Shown piece by piece: positions 13,776-15,565 of a DNA stretch of 15,565 nt. The notes under the pieces are model-generated. The model searched no databases. It was not told where the DNA came from and saw only the letters and a program-made list of their open reading frames with translations. The position numbers and the translations under genes are program-made. Position 1 is the first letter of the stretch; each line of letters begins with the position of its first letter. The DNA comes from Pseudomonadota bacterium (lineage in GTDB: Bacteria; Pseudomonadota; Gammaproteobacteria; Burkholderiales; Eutrophovitaceae), in the NCBI GenBank assembly GCA_002704665.1, contig PAHB01000092.1, positions 1 through 15,565 of the forward strand, read 5' to 3'.

Positions 13776-13793
13776 AGTAGTTACTCCTATACT

Positions 13794-14777
13794 CTAAATC
13801 ACTTTTGCTTGCATTAAATCATGCATGTTTACCACTCCTTCAACGTGCTTCGTATCCTCGTCTATTACGATAATTTGAGATATTAGTTTTTTTTCCATTA
13901 ATTCAGCAGCGTGAACGGCAAGCTTTTGTTTGGATATTGTATGAGGGGTCTTTGTCATAACATTTGAAATATTTTCTGAGATACTTTTAGTTGTATCTTG
14001 CAGGAATCGCCTCAAATCCCCATCGGTAAAAATTCCGACAGCATAACCGTTCTCCATTATCAGAGTCATACCCATACCTTTTTTAGTCATTTCTATAATG
14101 GCGCTGGCCACGGTATCGTTTGGTTGTACGACCGGAATCATGCTATCTCTCCTCATTACATCTTGGACGGAAACCACCAACTGCCTTCCTAACGTACCTG
14201 CTGGATGAGACTTGGCAAAATCCTCAGACTGAAAACCCCTTGCCTCAAGTGTGGCTATTGCGAGAGCATCGCCTATCGCTAGAGCTAATGTGGAACTGGT
14301 AGTTGGGGCAAGTCCAAGTGCGCAAGCCTCCTGATTAAAACGAGCATGGAGAACAATATCTGCAAGTGATGCCAATGTTGATTTAGTGTTCGCAGTTAAA
14401 GATATTAGAGATATTTTTCTTCTTTTGACAAACGGCAGAAATGTTAGCAACTCATCACTCTCCCCAGAGTTTGATATTGCCATTACTACGTCGTTGTCTT
14501 GCAATACGCCTATGTCTCCGTGAGTGGCTTCGGCTGCGTGAAGGAAGGAAGATGGAGTTCCAGTGCTCGATAAAGTGGCAGATATTTTTTTACCAATTAG
14601 CCCGGACTTTCCGATGCCGGTTATGATCACTTTTCCCGAGCAGTTTAGAAAGAGTTTAACCGCTGCAACGAACTGTTCATCTACTAATTCTGAAAGGTTT
14701 TTTATTGCTTCTGACTCTGTTAGCAGTACTGCTTTAACGCGATTTATTATTTTGTTATCAGACTTTTTTTCACCCAT
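13794..14777 (-). CDS. kdsD: D-arabinose-5-phosphate isomerase KdsD
   Basis: Interconverts ribulose-5-phosphate and arabinose-5-phosphate, the first committed supply step for Kdo. It has an N-terminal SIS (sugar isomerase) domain and two C-terminal CBS domains. Seen motifs are ITGIGKSGLIGKKISATLSS, HAAEATHGDIGVL, ISNSGESDE, LAPTTSSTLALAIGDALA and the active-site region FAKSHPAGTLGRQL (H191). The first CBS repeat begins VQDVMRR and the second contains VMTKTPHTISKQKLAVHAAELM. I chose the ATG at 14777 (327 residues) because AAGGA (14792-14788) is ten bases upstream and the length fits characterised KdsD. A TTG at 14807 would add ten residues and overlap the upstream gene. The stop is an amber TAG, and kdsC continues in the same reading frame. 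Confidence 0.96.
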   Translation of the reverse strand: MGEKKSDNKIINRVKAVLLTESEAIKNLSELVDEQFVAAVKLFLNCSGKVIITGIGKSGLIGKKISATLSSTGTPSSFLHAAEATHGDIGVLQDNDVVMAISNSGESDELLTFLPFVKRRKISLISLTANTKSTLASLADIVLHARFNQEACALGLAPTTSSTLALAIGDALAIATLEARGFQSEDFAKSHPAGTLGRQLVVSVQDVMRRDSMIPVVQPNDTVASAIIEMTKKGMGMTLIMENGYAVGIFTDGDLRRFLQDTTKSISENISNVMTKTPHTISKQKLAVHAAELMEKKLISQIIVIDEDTKHVEGVVNMHDLMQAKVI

Positions 14778-14799
14778 AATAGAGGCATCCTTGCATTTT

Positions 14800-15565
14800 T
14801 TAGTCAATATTTTTTAGAACTTTCAGGTTTGTTTCTATCTCCGCCCTTATTCCTTTGGTGGTTCGAAGGTAAGGGCGATTTGATTTCAGCTTCGTGGGTA
14901 ATTCTCTGATTGCCTTTTGAGCTGATTGCAAGGTTGCAAACTTTCCATACAAAATAGTTATATACGGCTTATCCTGTGCCAATGTTCGAAATGCGAAAAT
15001 CTGATTAATATCTATTAAACGAGAAAGTTCAATAATTTGTTGCCGAAGTATTTGTTTATCTGTTCCCCCGAGGAGTTGCACCGAAAACTCAGAACCATTG
15101 GTGCTGCCTAAGAAATTAGCGGTAGCCAGTAACCGAGCATTTAGTAGGTCTGAGGGGGGAGAGTCGTGCGGTTCTTGGTCAGTTGAATCTAAAGTACCTT
15201 CTGTTTCATCAGCAAAGGAAGCCATTTCGTTTGAACTAGAGGGAGAGTAAATTTCATTTTCCTTACGTTTGTCACTTAAAGCTCTTTTGTCGGAATTGCT
15301 TAAAAATTCGATTTTTGTGTTCTGAACTTTTGTAATATTGTTTGCAATATTATCGACTAAGGCATAAACACCAACCGAGATAAAAACCAAACCTATAAAC
15401 GAGGTGGCAATATAGCTTTCTCTGTCTAATTTCATAGTTTTGTGATTGGTTGAGAGAAAAAATGGAATTGAATCGGTGTTTTGTTTGTCAATATCAGTCA
15501 AAATATGGATGGGCATAACAGTTTGTTCTCTTCTCTTGAAGGCATTTTCTAAACTTTTTTGGCAA
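14800..15565 (-). CDS. SPOR-domain membrane protein, 5' end beyond the window
   Basis: From the first in-window ATG (15516) 238 residues are encoded. They have a transmembrane segment at about 35-56 (YIATSFIGLVFISVGVYALV), a long charged and serine-rich linker (57-140), and a C-terminal SPOR domain (about 144-220) with FSVQLLGG, ITILYGKFATLQSAQKAI and LRTTKGI. SPOR domains bind denuded peptidoglycan glycan strands, often at the division septum. The frame stays open from the ATG to the window edge with no stop. The ATG may therefore be internal, and this may be the C-terminal part of a larger protein, such as the ATPase-plus-SPOR (ExeA/DamX-like) proteins known in Proteobacteria. It ends just before kdsD, so it is likely in the same transcription unit. 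Confidence 0.75.
   Translation of the reverse strand, partial: CQKSLENAFKRREQTVMPIHILTDIDKQNTDSIPFFLSTNHKTMKLDRESYIATSFIGLVFISVGVYALVDNIANNITKVQNTKIEFLSNSDKRALSDKRKENEIYSPSSSNEMASFADETEGTLDSTDQEPHDSPPSDLLNARLLATANFLGSTNGSEFSVQLLGGTDKQILRQQIIELSRLIDINQIFAFRTLAQDKPYITILYGKFATLQSAQKAIRELPTKLKSNRPYLRTTKGIRAEIETNLKVLKNID

Overview
The window is an AT-rich stretch of a bacterial chromosome with ordinary, densely packed housekeeping genes. I see no insertion sequence, prophage, CRISPR array, tRNA or rRNA. The long minus-strand run kdsD-kdsC-lptC-lptA-lptB-rpoN-ptsN-hprK-rapZ, with a LON-domain gene and mutY just beyond it, is the arrangement known from Betaproteobacteria. HPr kinase/phosphorylase (hprK) beside ptsN argues against an enteric gammaproteobacterium. 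The rdgB/hemW and thiS-thiG-trmB neighbourhoods fit the same group. My best guess is a low-GC betaproteobacterium; I cannot name genus or species.

Layout from left to right. rdgB (+, nucleotide-pool cleansing) converges with murI (-, D-glutamate for peptidoglycan) with overlapping 3' ends. An unassigned winged-helix-type SAM methyltransferase (-) lies upstream of murI and is divergent from hemW (+, haem chaperone/radical SAM). hemW converges with the tightly coupled thiS-thiG-trmB unit (-, thiazole synthesis plus tRNA m7G46 methylation). A gap of about 430 bases follows, holding a hairpin in the thiS leader and one weak 55-codon ORF. mutY (+) then converges, with a 3' overlap, on the LON-domain gene that ends the large minus-strand cluster.

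The large cluster, read leftward from the right edge, holds a SPOR-domain membrane protein whose frame runs off the window, then Kdo synthesis (kdsD, kdsC), the LPS transport genes lptC, lptA and lptB, sigma-54 (rpoN), the nitrogen-PTS EIIA (ptsN), hprK, rapZ and the LON-domain protein. Many junctions overlap by a few bases, so much of it is probably co-transcribed. It joins outer-membrane LPS supply with PTS-type and sigma-54 regulation.

The most notable point is kdsC. No ATG, GTG or TTG precedes its catalytic Asp motif. A perfect AGGAG eight bases before an in-frame ATC predicts a 176-residue protein starting at ATC. A caller limited to ATG/GTG/TTG would start at an internal Met and lose the nucleophile. 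kdsC is also in the same reading frame as kdsD, separated by one TAG. Other points are the absence of hpf between rpoN and ptsN, a Tyr-to-Leu change at the DNA-intercalating position of MutY, and several TTG/GTG starts.
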